Notes under the pieces: model-generated | The model's input: the letters and a program-made list of their open reading frames with translations, nothing else | Databases searched by the model: none | What the model was told of the DNA's origin: nothing | From: an uncultured Lewinella sp. | GTDB taxonomy: Bacteria > Bacteroidota > Bacteroidia > Chitinophagales > Saprospiraceae | DNA: 52,625 nt | Direction of reading: 5' to 3' | Assembly (NCBI GenBank): GCA_913057785.1 | Contig: CAJXPD010000034.1 | Coordinates: forward strand, 1 to 52,625 | Shown: piece after piece, positions 44,456 to 52,625 of the stretch | How positions within the stretch are numbered: position 1 is the first letter of the stretch | How the letters are laid out: every line of letters begins with the position of its first letter | Translations under genes and position numbers: made by a program

Positions 44456-45130
44456 CTAGAAATTTATCTGTGGTCTGATCCATTCATAGTAGTCACATTC
44501 TTCAAAGATCAACTTGGTTTGCAGTAATTTTCTGAACTCTGCCTTTGTAGGATTGATCTCATATTGTGGGCGTTCGCCATCTGGTGCCAAATCTTTGACC
44601 GGAGTGATGGCCTCCAATTTGTCCATGCGCTCAGGTAAGGTGGTCTTAGATAGAGCCAGATTACCCATCTGGTCTTTGCTCAGGAGCCACAGTTGCCAAT
44701 GCTCTTCATTGATTCTGGTATTAAGTAGCTGATGGCCTTTATAATATTTTAAGATTTGATACTCGCCGACTCGGAAGAGCGTATCTCGATGGGTATAAGT
44801 CCCTGCTAGGGTTTGATCATCGAGGTATAGCACTTCGAAAGGCATTTCTTGGCCATCCTGATAGATCCGGCCTTCTTCAAAATACACATTCTCCATGGCA
44901 TCTAGCTCGGCTAGGCTAGTGACAAAGGTGTAAGACTTTTCCTTGTATATACATTGCTCCTCTACTCGAACGATACTACTATCGCCAGTACAGAAGTAGG
45001 TTCCTTGATAGTGGAGTTCAAAGGCGTTTTGTGCCTTCACTCCTTTAGGTTGTGCATGGGTGAACACCAGAGGCGGTGTACAGCTAAAACTGAACAGGGC
45101 CAACAAGAAGAATCCAAATAGGTATTTCAT
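44456..45130 (-). CDS. Lipoprotein of unknown function
   Basis: A 224-residue protein with a clear lipoprotein signal (FLLALFSFSC, Cys17) and a mainly beta-strand mature part rich in tyrosine and charged residues. I do not recognise the domain and see no catalytic motif. It lies upstream of the thioesterase-YihY pair on the same strand with 110 bp between, so it is probably transcribed separately. It is divergent from the universal stress protein gene. Confidence 0.75.
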   Translation of the reverse strand: MKYLFGFFLLALFSFSCTPPLVFTHAQPKGVKAQNAFELHYQGTYFCTGDSSIVRVEEQCIYKEKSYTFVTSLAELDAMENVYFEEGRIYQDGQEMPFEVLYLDDQTLAGTYTHRDTLFRVGEYQILKYYKGHQLLNTRINEEHWQLWLLSKDQMGNLALSKTTLPERMDKLEAITPVKDLAPDGERPQYEINPTKAEFRKLLQTKLIFEECDYYEWIRPQINF

Positions 45131-45282
45131 AATCTAAGGATTTATACTTTCTCTGATGCATTAAAATTGGAGGAATTGATCAGGACTGGAAGTGATGAAA
45201 ATCAGGGGGGGCAGATGATATTTATCAACTAACTCGAGGCTAATAAGGTGCTAACTTGTTGAAAAATAAAAGCTTAATCAAG

Positions 45283-46137
45283 ATGAAAAAGATACAAAAG
45301 ATATTATTCCCTACGGACTTTTCACCTGCGGCTCAAAATGCTTTGCGTTATGCGATTCACTTAGCTGATGAGCTAGAAGCGTCTATTCAGATTTTGCATA
45401 TTGTTTACCCTCAAGCTGAACCCCTTGATTTTCCTGCGCTGGCTACTGAGGCTACCCAGCAGCAAGTGGGAGCGGCTGAGATGATTCTCAAAAGAACAGT
45501 GGAAGAAACCTTGGCTCAGGTCCAAACCGCTGGGAAGCTGAAAAACACGCCGGTAGTACTTCCTGATGTTGAGATTGGAACGCCGACAAATCTCATTACC
45601 AGAATAGCAGAGCGTGACGAAATAGATCTCATAGTGATGGGAGCTAAAGGAGAACATAGCATGATCGAAAAAGCCTTTGGCCGTGTATCTTTAGGGGTGG
45701 TAAAGAATGCCAATACGCCTGTTTTGCTGGTCCCAGAAGAAGCGATCTTTAAGCCGGTCAAAAATGTAGCCTATGCTTCTAATCTTTTGGATACTGATGT
45801 ATACTATATCTGGCAAACGCAAAAGATGATGGAACCTTTCGATGCTGCTTTGCGTGTGATCCATGTGGAGACCGACGACATTGGAGAGCCTACGGCCTTG
45901 GATGACTTCAAAGCACTCTTCGCGGAAAATCCTAAATATAACAAACTGAGTTTCCACGAACTAAATGGGGATGAAGTTGATGTGGTCTTGAGTGGGTTTA
46001 TGGAAGCCTGGGATATAGATATCATGGCCCTGTTTGCTCCAAACTATGGTTTCTTTGAAAGCATTTTCCACCGAAGCTTAGGCAAGAAATTGTTGAAGAT
46101 TACGGAAGTGCCCTTATTGTTTATGAAGAAAAGATAG
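45283..46137 (+). CDS. Tandem universal stress protein (UspA fold)
   Basis: From ATG 45283 this is a 284-residue protein with two Usp domains. The first starts KKIQKILFPTDFSPAAQNAL and has VMGAKGEHSMIEKAFGRVS near its end. The Gly pattern resembles the ATP loop G-2x-G-9x-G(S/T), but an Arg follows the last Gly, so nucleotide binding is uncertain. The second domain begins NVAYASNLLDTDVY and ends with FHRSLGKKLLKITEVPLLFM. It lacks the full loop. Usp proteins support survival under stress. The upstream TTG at 45256 is a poorer start. Confidence 0.9.
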   Translation: MKKIQKILFPTDFSPAAQNALRYAIHLADELEASIQILHIVYPQAEPLDFPALATEATQQQVGAAEMILKRTVEETLAQVQTAGKLKNTPVVLPDVEIGTPTNLITRIAERDEIDLIVMGAKGEHSMIEKAFGRVSLGVVKNANTPVLLVPEEAIFKPVKNVAYASNLLDTDVYYIWQTQKMMEPFDAALRVIHVETDDIGEPTALDDFKALFAENPKYNKLSFHELNGDEVDVVLSGFMEAWDIDIMALFAPNYGFFESIFHRSLGKKLLKITEVPLLFMKKR

Positions 46138-46207
46138 GATGAAGATTGAATAGTGGAGAAGGGACAATGAAACGTTGATGATAAAGGATAAATAGTGAAA
46201 ATTGGGA

Positions 46208-46241
46208 AATCGGAAGTCAGGCTTTGTCCTAGCTTCCGATT
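46208..46241. terminator. Probable bidirectional terminator between usp and arcA
   Basis: AATCGGAAG at 46208-46216 pairs with CTTCCGATT at 46233-46241 around a 16-nt loop, between two convergent genes. The T-tract is weak (CCTGGTTTT). Confidence 0.5.
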
Positions 46242-46258
46242 CCTGGTTTTATCGCATC

Positions 46259-47518
46259 CTATCCCCGCTCAATTGGGCAAGTCATGCAATGCGATCCACC
46301 TCTAGCGCGGCTTAGCTCGCTAGAAGGGAGGGTAATAATAGTCTTTTTGACTTCTTCAGGTAAGACAATGCCATCTTTGAAGGCTTCTAAGAGATCGGGG
46401 GCGTGCACCACACGATATCCTGCATCTTTGAAAGCCAATTCGGTACGAGGATTTCGGTCGTAGGTGATGGCAACCCCTGGTTTCAAGGCGACGAGGTTGC
46501 AGCCATCCGTCCATTGTTCTCGCTCTTGATAAGGTGTCTCTCCTTTTCCACTTAAGATGAAGCGTGCATCAGCGGCTATTTCTGCCTCGATGAATTCCCG
46601 AACTGAAGGATATTGCTTCTTCCCACCCTCAATATTATACACCTCCACGTATGAACTCAGTCCATCTATGATGATGGGCTTGAAGGCCACAAAATCGCTT
46701 GCGTCAATCTGCGTAAAGATGGTATCCAGGTGCATATAGGAGCGATCATTAGGAATATTGACCTGAACCACATTCTTAATTACTTTTTTCTCAAAAAGCA
46801 CCTTTTTTAAAGATTCTATACCATGCGCTGTACTACGCTCACTGGCACCGATTAGTAGGTAATCTGTATGTAAGATCATCATGTCTCCTCCTTCAATAGA
46901 GACCATTTCTCCCCGCCTAGAAGGTGGGAATAGATCTACATTGTTCAAGTTGATGATCCGACCCTCATCTCGTAGCTTGCGGAAAATCGGATGGGCCCAA
47001 ATGATGAAACGGATGATGAAATTTTCTCGAAAACGAGCTTCTTTTGAGGCCTTGGTGATGATGATATGATCATTGACCGTAACAGCTATATCCCTTGTAA
47101 AGATGAAATTGGGGATCGGATCGAATAGGAAGTGGTCTTCCTCTTTGTAGTAGCCTGTTATCAGGACCTTAGCCAACTCCTGATTGGTCATTTGCTGGAG
47201 AACCTGCTCGAAACTGTGTGGTAGCTCCTCATAATCGACTACCTTTTCGATCATTTCCTGCTTGCTATCGTCATCGGAAGAAAGGGCTTCTTCTAGCAGT
47301 TGTTCGACTTCTAATACGTTTTCAGGCTGCAGGAAAGATTTGAGAATGTCCGTGAACACATCGTGTTCCTCTTGCATTTTGGGCAGATGGACAATGTCAT
47401 CGAATAACAATTCTTCTGCACGCTTAGGCGTGATTCGACTAATGCCCTCATCAGGGCGGTGCACGATAACGCGCCTTAGTGGCGCGATTTCGGACTTCAC
47501 GTTCACTTGATTGGTCAT
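46259..47518 (-). CDS. arcA: Arginine deiminase
   Basis: A 419-residue amidinotransferase-fold enzyme converting arginine to citrulline and ammonia. The catalytic set is complete: Asp143 in FIFTRDIAV, Glu209 in VSIEGGDMMI, His263 and Asp265 in MHLDTIFTQID, and nucleophile Cys411 in RGGSHCMTCPIE. Length is normal for ADI. The arcB and arcC partners that complete the ATP-yielding pathway are not nearby. It follows the FAD oxidoreductase gene by 7 bp, so it is the last gene of a four-gene operon. Confidence 0.94.
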   Translation of the reverse strand: MTNQVNVKSEIAPLRRVIVHRPDEGISRITPKRAEELLFDDIVHLPKMQEEHDVFTDILKSFLQPENVLEVEQLLEEALSSDDDSKQEMIEKVVDYEELPHSFEQVLQQMTNQELAKVLITGYYKEEDHFLFDPIPNFIFTRDIAVTVNDHIIITKASKEARFRENFIIRFIIWAHPIFRKLRDEGRIINLNNVDLFPPSRRGEMVSIEGGDMMILHTDYLLIGASERSTAHGIESLKKVLFEKKVIKNVVQVNIPNDRSYMHLDTIFTQIDASDFVAFKPIIIDGLSSYVEVYNIEGGKKQYPSVREFIEAEIAADARFILSGKGETPYQEREQWTDGCNLVALKPGVAITYDRNPRTELAFKDAGYRVVHAPDLLEAFKDGIVLPEEVKKTIITLPSSELSRARGGSHCMTCPIERG

Positions 47519-47525
47519 AACTTGG

Positions 47526-48671
47526 TTAGAGCTTTACTACTTTTTCTATTTCGTAGATGGAATTAATTTTACCGGCAAAGATGCAATAAAATCGGGGATT
47601 TTCACTCAGAATGGCGATTTCGGTTGGCCGACCATCATCAATATGATTAGCCTTCAATTTTGATTTGATTGTGAACATCGAACCTAGGTAGAATAGTTGC
47701 ACTTCCTCACGCAGATACAATTGAATCTGCCGCTTCATTTTACTATAGTTGGATGCTGGTCGAGCCTTGCAACGATTGCAAAGGGAAGGGAAATCTGGCC
47801 GGCAATCTGTATTGATCGTCTGACAATCGAATTTTGGAAGGGGAGAGTGGGCAACTTTGTGATGGGTATAGGCTACCGAGGAGAGGGAAAGCAAACCGGA
47901 AAGGCCGTAAGGCATAATGGAAGCAAATTGACCATCCATGATGGTAAGGCCTAAGTCTTGCAATTGGGGAGAACTCACGAAAGCCATCTCCGAGATTTCA
48001 TGCATTAATGGAATATCGGAAAGCCCAAATCGGCGATTTACTCCATTGCTATTGGCATAAGTTGCATTGATAACCTGGCTGGCTGATACCTCCCGCCTTT
48101 GATTCGAGGCTAGGTCATGCAAGCTAAGCTGCCATTGATCTCCCTCTGCATTCGCCTCCAATAACTCATGGTACTTCAAAACCTGGATTGAAGAGCTTGC
48201 TTCCAATCTTCGTCGATAGTGCCTAGCCATTAATATTGGATCGAAGGTGTATTCCTCAGTTAAGAATAAAGCCTCCAAACGGTCCATGCGAATGCTAGGA
48301 TGATTATCAAGCCTTTTACATGCTAGGCCGATGAATTCGCAAAAGCGCTCAAACTGTGCTCCATCAGTGAAGGAGCTGTATTGATCAATGGCGTAGTACT
48401 TGTCGAAGGAGGAGTGGATAAGGGCTTGATGATCTCGAGTGAATCTTGCCTTGTTGTCATCTGACATCAGAGCAGTGGCGATACTTCTGGGGTAATGATA
48501 CCCACTATGTAGCCGTGCCTGGTTGACGATAGAGGCCTTGGCCATCAGTTGTTTTTCCTTCTCGACCAGAACTACCCGACACCCCTTTTCCGCCAAGTAC
48601 AAAGCTGCGTAGACGCCGAACAAACCACCGCCAATGATCGCAAAATCATATGTCTCCCGAGGCTTAATCAT
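47526..48671 (-). CDS. FAD-dependent oxidoreductase (DAO-like)
   Basis: A 381-residue flavoprotein with an N-terminal Rossmann FAD site (FAIIGGGLFGVYAALYLAEKG, then VVLVEKE). The motif VNQARLHSGYHYPRS (about 49-63) recurs in DAO-type enzymes found among glycan gene sets. A four-cysteine group (Cys283, Cys290, Cys298, Cys301) lies in the substrate half and might bind a metal. The substrate is unknown. The start overlaps the aldo/keto reductase stop by 8 bp. Confidence 0.87.
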   Translation of the reverse strand: MIKPRETYDFAIIGGGLFGVYAALYLAEKGCRVVLVEKEKQLMAKASIVNQARLHSGYHYPRSIATALMSDDNKARFTRDHQALIHSSFDKYYAIDQYSSFTDGAQFERFCEFIGLACKRLDNHPSIRMDRLEALFLTEEYTFDPILMARHYRRRLEASSSIQVLKYHELLEANAEGDQWQLSLHDLASNQRREVSASQVINATYANSNGVNRRFGLSDIPLMHEISEMAFVSSPQLQDLGLTIMDGQFASIMPYGLSGLLSLSSVAYTHHKVAHSPLPKFDCQTINTDCRPDFPSLCNRCKARPASNYSKMKRQIQLYLREEVQLFYLGSMFTIKSKLKANHIDDGRPTEIAILSENPRFYCIFAGKINSIYEIEKVVKL

Positions 48672-49584
48672 TGGAAGATAATGCGGCTAATTGTTGATAC
48701 AGCTCCTGATGCTGTCCAGCTTGTAGCTGTTGGAAGAATGTCAAGGTAGATTGCAGCTGTTCATTTTTGGAAGGACCAATTAGGATGCCTTTTATATCTG
48801 GGCTGTAGTAGGTGTACACCATGCTGCATTCGTTGAAGCGCGTCAAGGGTGCCAAGGAAGATGTAGCATTATAGTTCTCCAAAGTGCTAGCCACCTTCAA
48901 GACTAACTCCTGGTATTTTTTGGTAGGTACGTTTCTAACTGCCGTAGAGCTATCTTGCCGATAGCTTGCTGTGGGCAACTTTAGCCCACCAGCATTGATG
49001 CCGTAGGCCATAAATCTAGGGCTGCCATGAAAGGCAGCATATCTGGAATAGTCAGAGTATACAAGGTTGTGCTTCATTTGGATATCCCAGTCAAAGTTGA
49101 AAGAGTTGTTCAACTGCTGATAGACCGCTGGGTGCTTGATACCACTCAATCCTATCCTCACTCCATCTTGCCTAAGGTGATCAAGTGCCTCCAAAGTAGC
49201 TTGTATCTCTTCTGCTTGTTCTCTATTATCCCAGTGGATCATTATCTCAGCCAATTGCTCCCCAAATAGATGTAGATATTCGTTGTAGATGATCTGAATG
49301 AAACTAGGACTTAGGTTATTCTCGGGAGTGTATAGATTATTGACACTCCCTATTTTCATCAATACTTTTAAATCTCGTACACCATGGGTGTTGATCCATT
49401 CGTGTAAGATACCTTCAGCCGCCCGGAAATCCTCCGTATTCTTGTTGATCGGATAATTGGTCGCTCCATCAATCCAGCGAAAACCAGCCGCATAGAAGTC
49501 ATCCAACAATTTGAACGCCTGCGATCTTGGAATCGTCCAGGCCCATAAAGCGGTACCGAGTATGAGATCGATTGATGGTTTCAC
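48664..49584 (-). CDS. Aldo/keto reductase-family protein
   Basis: A 306-residue TIM-barrel oxidoreductase. The AKR tetrad appears intact: Asp39 and Tyr44 in WIDGATNYP, Lys77 in VLMKIG and His117 in IMIHWDN. SGIKHPAVYQQL and ILIGPSKNEQL match later family segments; the latter binds the NADP phosphate. The start is GTG 49584, overlapping the glycosyltransferase stop (GTGA). The substrate is likely a sugar or sugar-derived aldehyde by context, which is inference. Confidence 0.88.
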   Translation of the reverse strand: MKPSIDLILGTALWAWTIPRSQAFKLLDDFYAAGFRWIDGATNYPINKNTEDFRAAEGILHEWINTHGVRDLKVLMKIGSVNNLYTPENNLSPSFIQIIYNEYLHLFGEQLAEIMIHWDNREQAEEIQATLEALDHLRQDGVRIGLSGIKHPAVYQQLNNSFNFDWDIQMKHNLVYSDYSRYAAFHGSPRFMAYGINAGGLKLPTASYRQDSSTAVRNVPTKKYQELVLKVASTLENYNATSSLAPLTRFNECSMVYTYYSPDIKGILIGPSKNEQLQSTLTFFQQLQAGQHQELYQQLAALSSND

Positions 49585-50309
49585 AGTTTGATTTGTGCTT
49601 TTTTGCTTTTGATGGCGCGCATGGATTGGATATATCGTTTGGCCAATGGTATGATCCTGACTTGACTGCTGTTAGCATCATCGGTCCACTTTACAGGAAG
49701 CTCGTATAACTTCATTTTTTGCCACTCGCTGATGATTAATAGTTCTGTAGAGAAGAACCAACCGTCATTATCAGCACCCAAGGCGTGCAACTTTGGATAT
49801 AACTCCCTGCGCAAAAACTTAAATCCACACATCCCATCGGAAAATCGGGTACCGAGGTAGGTTTGCAAGAGCCAATTGAATCCACGGGAGGCAATTTCAC
49901 GTTTTAGACTTCTACCAATTACCTTGGAATTCGAGTGTAGTCTAGTGCCATAAACGAGATCAGCACCGTTTTCAGCAAGTGCACGATAGGCTTCTAGAAA
50001 ATGAGGAAGATCAGTGGCGAGATCTAGGTCCATATAACCTACAATATCTGCTTCCGATTGTCCCCATGAAGTCTTCAAGGCCAGGCCTACCCCTCGCCGA
50101 GGAACCTGCAAATAATGTACCTCTTCCCATTGTGTATCCAATTGCTTCCCAATGACAGGGGTTTGATCCTCAGAACCATTATCAGCGATAACGATACGCC
50201 ATTGATTGCGGGTGGGAAAATTAGATTTTAAGAAGTCGTGTAAAATGCCTACATTTTCCGCTAAAGTGGCCTCTTCATTGAGGACGGGAATGGTGACATC
50301 GAAAGTCAT
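49581..50309 (-). CDS. Family 2 glycosyltransferase (DPM1/dolichyl-phosphate sugar synthase-like)
   Basis: A 242-residue cytosolic GT-A enzyme. Signatures are FDVTIPVLNEEATLAENV, VIADNGSEDQTPVIGK, the metal-binding GYMDLDLATDLP and a late CGFKFLRRELYPKLH. It resembles polyprenyl-phosphate mannose or glucose synthases but has no membrane helices. It is the first gene of the four-gene operon with the reductase, the flavoprotein and arginine deiminase. Together the first three could make or modify a lipid-linked or secreted sugar derivative. Confidence 0.9.
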   Translation of the reverse strand: MTFDVTIPVLNEEATLAENVGILHDFLKSNFPTRNQWRIVIADNGSEDQTPVIGKQLDTQWEEVHYLQVPRRGVGLALKTSWGQSEADIVGYMDLDLATDLPHFLEAYRALAENGADLVYGTRLHSNSKVIGRSLKREIASRGFNWLLQTYLGTRFSDGMCGFKFLRRELYPKLHALGADNDGWFFSTELLIISEWQKMKLYELPVKWTDDANSSQVRIIPLAKRYIQSMRAIKSKKAQIKL

Positions 50310-50360
50310 ATGACGAGGGTTGATACGGCTACGAAGATAGACTTGCTACCCAATATATGG

Positions 50361-50391
50361 TTGGACAATTAAGGGTTTTTTTCTTACTTTG
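50361..50391 (+). promoter_or_regulatory. Candidate promoter for the coiled-coil gene set
   Basis: TTG at 50361-50363 and TTACTTTG at 50384-50391 (7 of 8 to TAnnTTTG) are 20 bp apart. Transcription from here would leave a leader of about 95 nt before 50494. Confidence 0.4.
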
Positions 50392-50493
50392 TAGAAAAAT
50401 GGAGTAGGTTTATCTATAAGCTGTAACCAATTACCACCAATTCCTATTCAGAATGTTTTATTGTAGCGTGATTGTCAAAACGTAGAATGGTTT

Positions 50494-51168
50494 ATGCTAA
50501 AGAATTTAAAATCACTCTTCATTGTTGAGGATGAGGAACCGAAGAAGCCAGTAAAAGGGAAAAAACAAGCAGCGGATCAGCCTAAAAAGCAAACTAGCAG
50601 TGCTCAATCCACCGCTAGTTCTACATCCACGCCCGCCACGCCATCCCCCGGCAAAGTATCTTCCAAATTCGTCAATATTTTGCTCAAGGCCATGGATAGC
50701 AACAACTTGGAGGGCTTTGACTATTTGGAATTTAAGCAGTCGTTGAAATCCTTGGAGAAAATGCCCATGGATGATGCTACGCGCTATCAATCGGCCTTTG
50801 CTATGGCGCAGACAATGGGAGCTACCCCGCAGAAGTTGATGGACACCGCCAAGCATTACCTAAACATCTTGGCTAAGGAGGAGAAGAAGTTTGAGGAAGC
50901 CCTAGCCGCCCAACGTCAAAAACAAATTGGCAGTAAAGAGAGTCAAATAAAGAAACTGGAAGAAGTTGTAGCCAATAAGGCTGCCCAGATAAAGCAATTG
51001 ACCAAAGAAATCGAAGAACACCAAAAGCAAGCCAATAGCCTTAAAAAGGAGATTGGTGGAGCTGTAGTTAAAGTCGAAAGCACTAAAAACGACTTCATTG
51101 CCTCTTATGAGAAATTGATCGCTCAGATCAATGCCGATGTAGAGAACATGAAGCAATATTTGAAATAA
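50494..51168 (+). CDS. Coiled-coil protein of unknown function
   Basis: A 224-residue soluble protein. After a short start (MLKNLKSLFIVEDEEP) there is a Lys/Ser/Thr/Pro-rich low-complexity linker (about 16-54). A helical domain (about 55-125, FVNILLKAMDSNNLEGFDYL) follows, then a long coiled coil (about 127-222, with KKLEEVVANKAAQIKQLTKE). I do not recognise a named family. It lies 18 bp before the next gene and is clearly in one operon with it. An envelope-stress or scaffold role is inferred from the neighbours only. Confidence 0.8.
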   Translation: MLKNLKSLFIVEDEEPKKPVKGKKQAADQPKKQTSSAQSTASSTSTPATPSPGKVSSKFVNILLKAMDSNNLEGFDYLEFKQSLKSLEKMPMDDATRYQSAFAMAQTMGATPQKLMDTAKHYLNILAKEEKKFEEALAAQRQKQIGSKESQIKKLEEVVANKAAQIKQLTKEIEEHQKQANSLKKEIGGAVVKVESTKNDFIASYEKLIAQINADVENMKQYLK

Positions 51169-51186
51169 TTTAACCTTAGATAATAG

Positions 51187-52212
51187 ATGGATTCTGAACA
51201 ATTAAAGCCCAAGTCTTTTTGGCAACGGCCAGAAGGCGTAACGGGAATGATCTTCTTAGCAGCCTTGATCATTGGAGGAGGTGTACTGCTGAGTAGTGCC
51301 TTGCCAATCTTGATCAGTTTGGCGCAAAACACCCTTTATCTAGCCGGAATGTTAGCGGTTTTGGGGGTGTTAGTATACATGGTACTTGATCCCAAGATGC
51401 GAACCTTGGTTTGGTACATGTACAAAAGCGTGATGAGATGGGTAACCGGTTTGTTTGTGCAAATCGACCCGATCGGCATTCTTAAGTCTTATGTAGATGA
51501 TCTCAAGAATAATCTACGTAAGATGAATAAGCAGATTAGCCAATTGAGAGGCCAAATGCATAAACTGCAAGAGGTCATTCATAACAATAAGAAAGATATT
51601 CAGACCAACCTAAACTTGGCCAGCAAGGCTAAGTCGAGTAACAAGGACGCGATCATGATCCTAAAATCTCGAAAGGCAGGTCGTTTGAAAGAGTCAAACA
51701 TGCGCTTAGAGGATCTTTATAAGAAGATGGAGATCATGTATCGCGTATTGACCAAAATGTATGAGAACTCACAGATCCTGATGGAGGATATCAAGGATCA
51801 GGTAGAGGTGAAAGAGCAAGAGCGTAAGGCTATCCATGCGAGTCACAATGCGATGAAGTCCGCTATGAGTGTCATCTCTGGTGATCCTGACAAGCGTGCT
51901 ATGTTTGATATGGCTATGGAAGCCGTAACGGAGGACGTAGCACAAAAGGTAGGAGAGATGGAACGCTTCATGGAGATGTCATCAAGCTTTATGGATTCGG
52001 TTGACCTTCAGAATGGAATCTTTGAAGAGGAGGGCTTGAAGATGTTAGAAAAGTGGGAAAAAGAAGGCGTTTCCTTGATCCTAGGAGAGGAAAAGCAGAA
52101 TCTATTGGTACAAGCCAATGACGATGCTGATGTCTTGGATCTAGATTCTCCGATTCAGGAGCCGATCCGTCAGACGGGACATCGCAATCAGTATGATAAT
52201 TTCTTTGAGTAA
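51187..52212 (+). CDS. Membrane-anchored coiled-coil protein with PspA-like layout
   Basis: A 341-residue protein. Two hydrophobic helices near the N-terminus (about 17-45 and 47-66) anchor it. A long helical region follows: IDPIGILKSYVDDLKNNLRK, a coiled coil rich in Lys, Asn and Gln, MRLEDLYKKMEIMYRVLTKM, and AMEAVTEDVAQKVGEMERFM. The order of helices recalls PspA/ESCRT-III-type proteins fused to a membrane anchor; this is a visual resemblance only. The C-terminal 60 residues are acidic. It is followed after 107 bp by the substrate-binding protein gene. Confidence 0.8.
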   Translation: MDSEQLKPKSFWQRPEGVTGMIFLAALIIGGGVLLSSALPILISLAQNTLYLAGMLAVLGVLVYMVLDPKMRTLVWYMYKSVMRWVTGLFVQIDPIGILKSYVDDLKNNLRKMNKQISQLRGQMHKLQEVIHNNKKDIQTNLNLASKAKSSNKDAIMILKSRKAGRLKESNMRLEDLYKKMEIMYRVLTKMYENSQILMEDIKDQVEVKEQERKAIHASHNAMKSAMSVISGDPDKRAMFDMAMEAVTEDVAQKVGEMERFMEMSSSFMDSVDLQNGIFEEEGLKMLEKWEKEGVSLILGEEKQNLLVQANDDADVLDLDSPIQEPIRQTGHRNQYDNFFE

Positions 52213-52319
52213 ACTAATAAACTACAAAACCTACTATCAATGGTGAGGATTTCATAGGACTCTGCTAGGTCTTTAGCTCTCTCGTCCTGAAATTCGCCAT
52301 TCACCACTAAACCAAAATC

Positions 52320-52625
52320 ATGGCAAGGAGACTCACAACTTTTTCAAAGTTATTAATTGTATTTGCTGTTGTAGCAGCAGCGTTTTTTGGATTTAATTAC
52401 CTACAGAAGAGCGGAGCGCTAGAGGGAGTAGGTGGAGGATCAGAAAGTGGAGGAAGCACCTCTGGCCAAACCAGTAACGCTGGAGATTTCAAGAATGATG
52501 ATGATGTCATTAAAATCGGCGTGGTAACCTGGGGAGGATATGCTGGTGGACAGTACTTTAACGAAGGTTTTCAAGCGAGCAAAGCTTCCCGTTTCTACCA
52601 AGATTACGGATTGAAGATGGAATTC
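52320..52625 (+). CDS. Membrane-anchored substrate-binding protein, N-terminal part (truncated by window)
   Basis: The frame from ATG 52320 is open to the window edge (102 codons). It begins with an uncleaved-signal or anchor helix (LLIVFAVVAAAFFGFNYL) and a Gly/Ser-rich linker (GGGSESGGSTSG). The start of a periplasmic-binding-protein domain follows at DVIKIGVVTWGGYAGGQYF. The domain resembles NitT/TauT- or phosphate-type substrate-binding lobes. In related Bacteroidota such domains can be followed by OmpA domains; that cannot be checked here. Confidence 0.8.
   Translation, partial: MARRLTTFSKLLIVFAVVAAAFFGFNYLQKSGALEGVGGGSESGGSTSGQTSNAGDFKNDDDVIKIGVVTWGGYAGGQYFNEGFQASKASRFYQDYGLKMEF

Overview
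The window is about 52.6 kb of ordinary-looking chromosome from a member of the Bacteroidota, most likely a Saprospiria/Lewinella-type marine or sludge bacterium. The evidence is a TamL-type Omp85 lipoprotein, a PorV/PorQ-family outer-membrane protein, an FG-GAP protein with a C-terminal type IX secretion (T9SS) sorting domain, a bacterial alpha-2-macroglobulin, and TAnnTTTG-type promoters. Shine-Dalgarno sequences are sparse and TTG/GTG starts are frequent. I see no tRNA, rRNA, CRISPR array, prophage or insertion sequence.

Layout, left to right. 1-5.4 kb: a tamL-like gene broken into two reading frames, a SpoU-type rRNA methyltransferase, a TlpA-like thioredoxin lipoprotein and cytochrome oxidase subunit III. 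5.5-12.6 kb: a zinc-ribbon protein, an NhaC-type antiporter with an added periplasmic domain, a secreted FG-GAP protein, a YggS-type PLP protein, a small membrane protein and a deoxynucleoside kinase. 12.8-26.7 kb: core metabolism and housekeeping (gatC, a LolD/MacB-type ATPase, corrinoid adenosyltransferase, PgpH-like HD phosphodiesterase, DUF6580 protein, M1 peptidase, two glycosyltransferases, a DUF721 protein with recF, pdhA, a TPR protein, ribH).

26.8-34.1 kb is the most distinctive accessory block, all on the minus strand. It holds two large FtsX/MacB-type permeases without their own ATPase, a PD40 beta-propeller protein, a PadR regulator, and a membrane protein fusing a PadR-associated (HAAS-like) helical domain to a LytM/M23 domain with one catalytic-type histidine replaced. 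A 37-bp promoter/operator is repeated almost identically in front of padR and in front of the 781-aa permease, which ties the block into one candidate regulon.

34.3-46.1 kb: a small membrane protein, a 1863-aa alpha-2-macroglobulin lipoprotein with an intact thioester motif, a LON-substrate-binding-domain protein, a structured intergenic region that might encode a small RNA, a PorV-like protein, a YihY/BrkB protein coupled to a YbgC-type thioesterase, a lipoprotein and a tandem universal stress protein. 46.2-50.3 kb: a tightly overlapping minus-strand operon of glycosyltransferase, aldo/keto reductase, FAD oxidoreductase and arginine deiminase. 50.4 kb to the right edge: two coiled-coil proteins (one membrane-anchored and PspA-like in layout) followed by the start of a membrane-anchored substrate-binding protein. 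This looks like an uncharacterised envelope-associated gene set that continues beyond the window.
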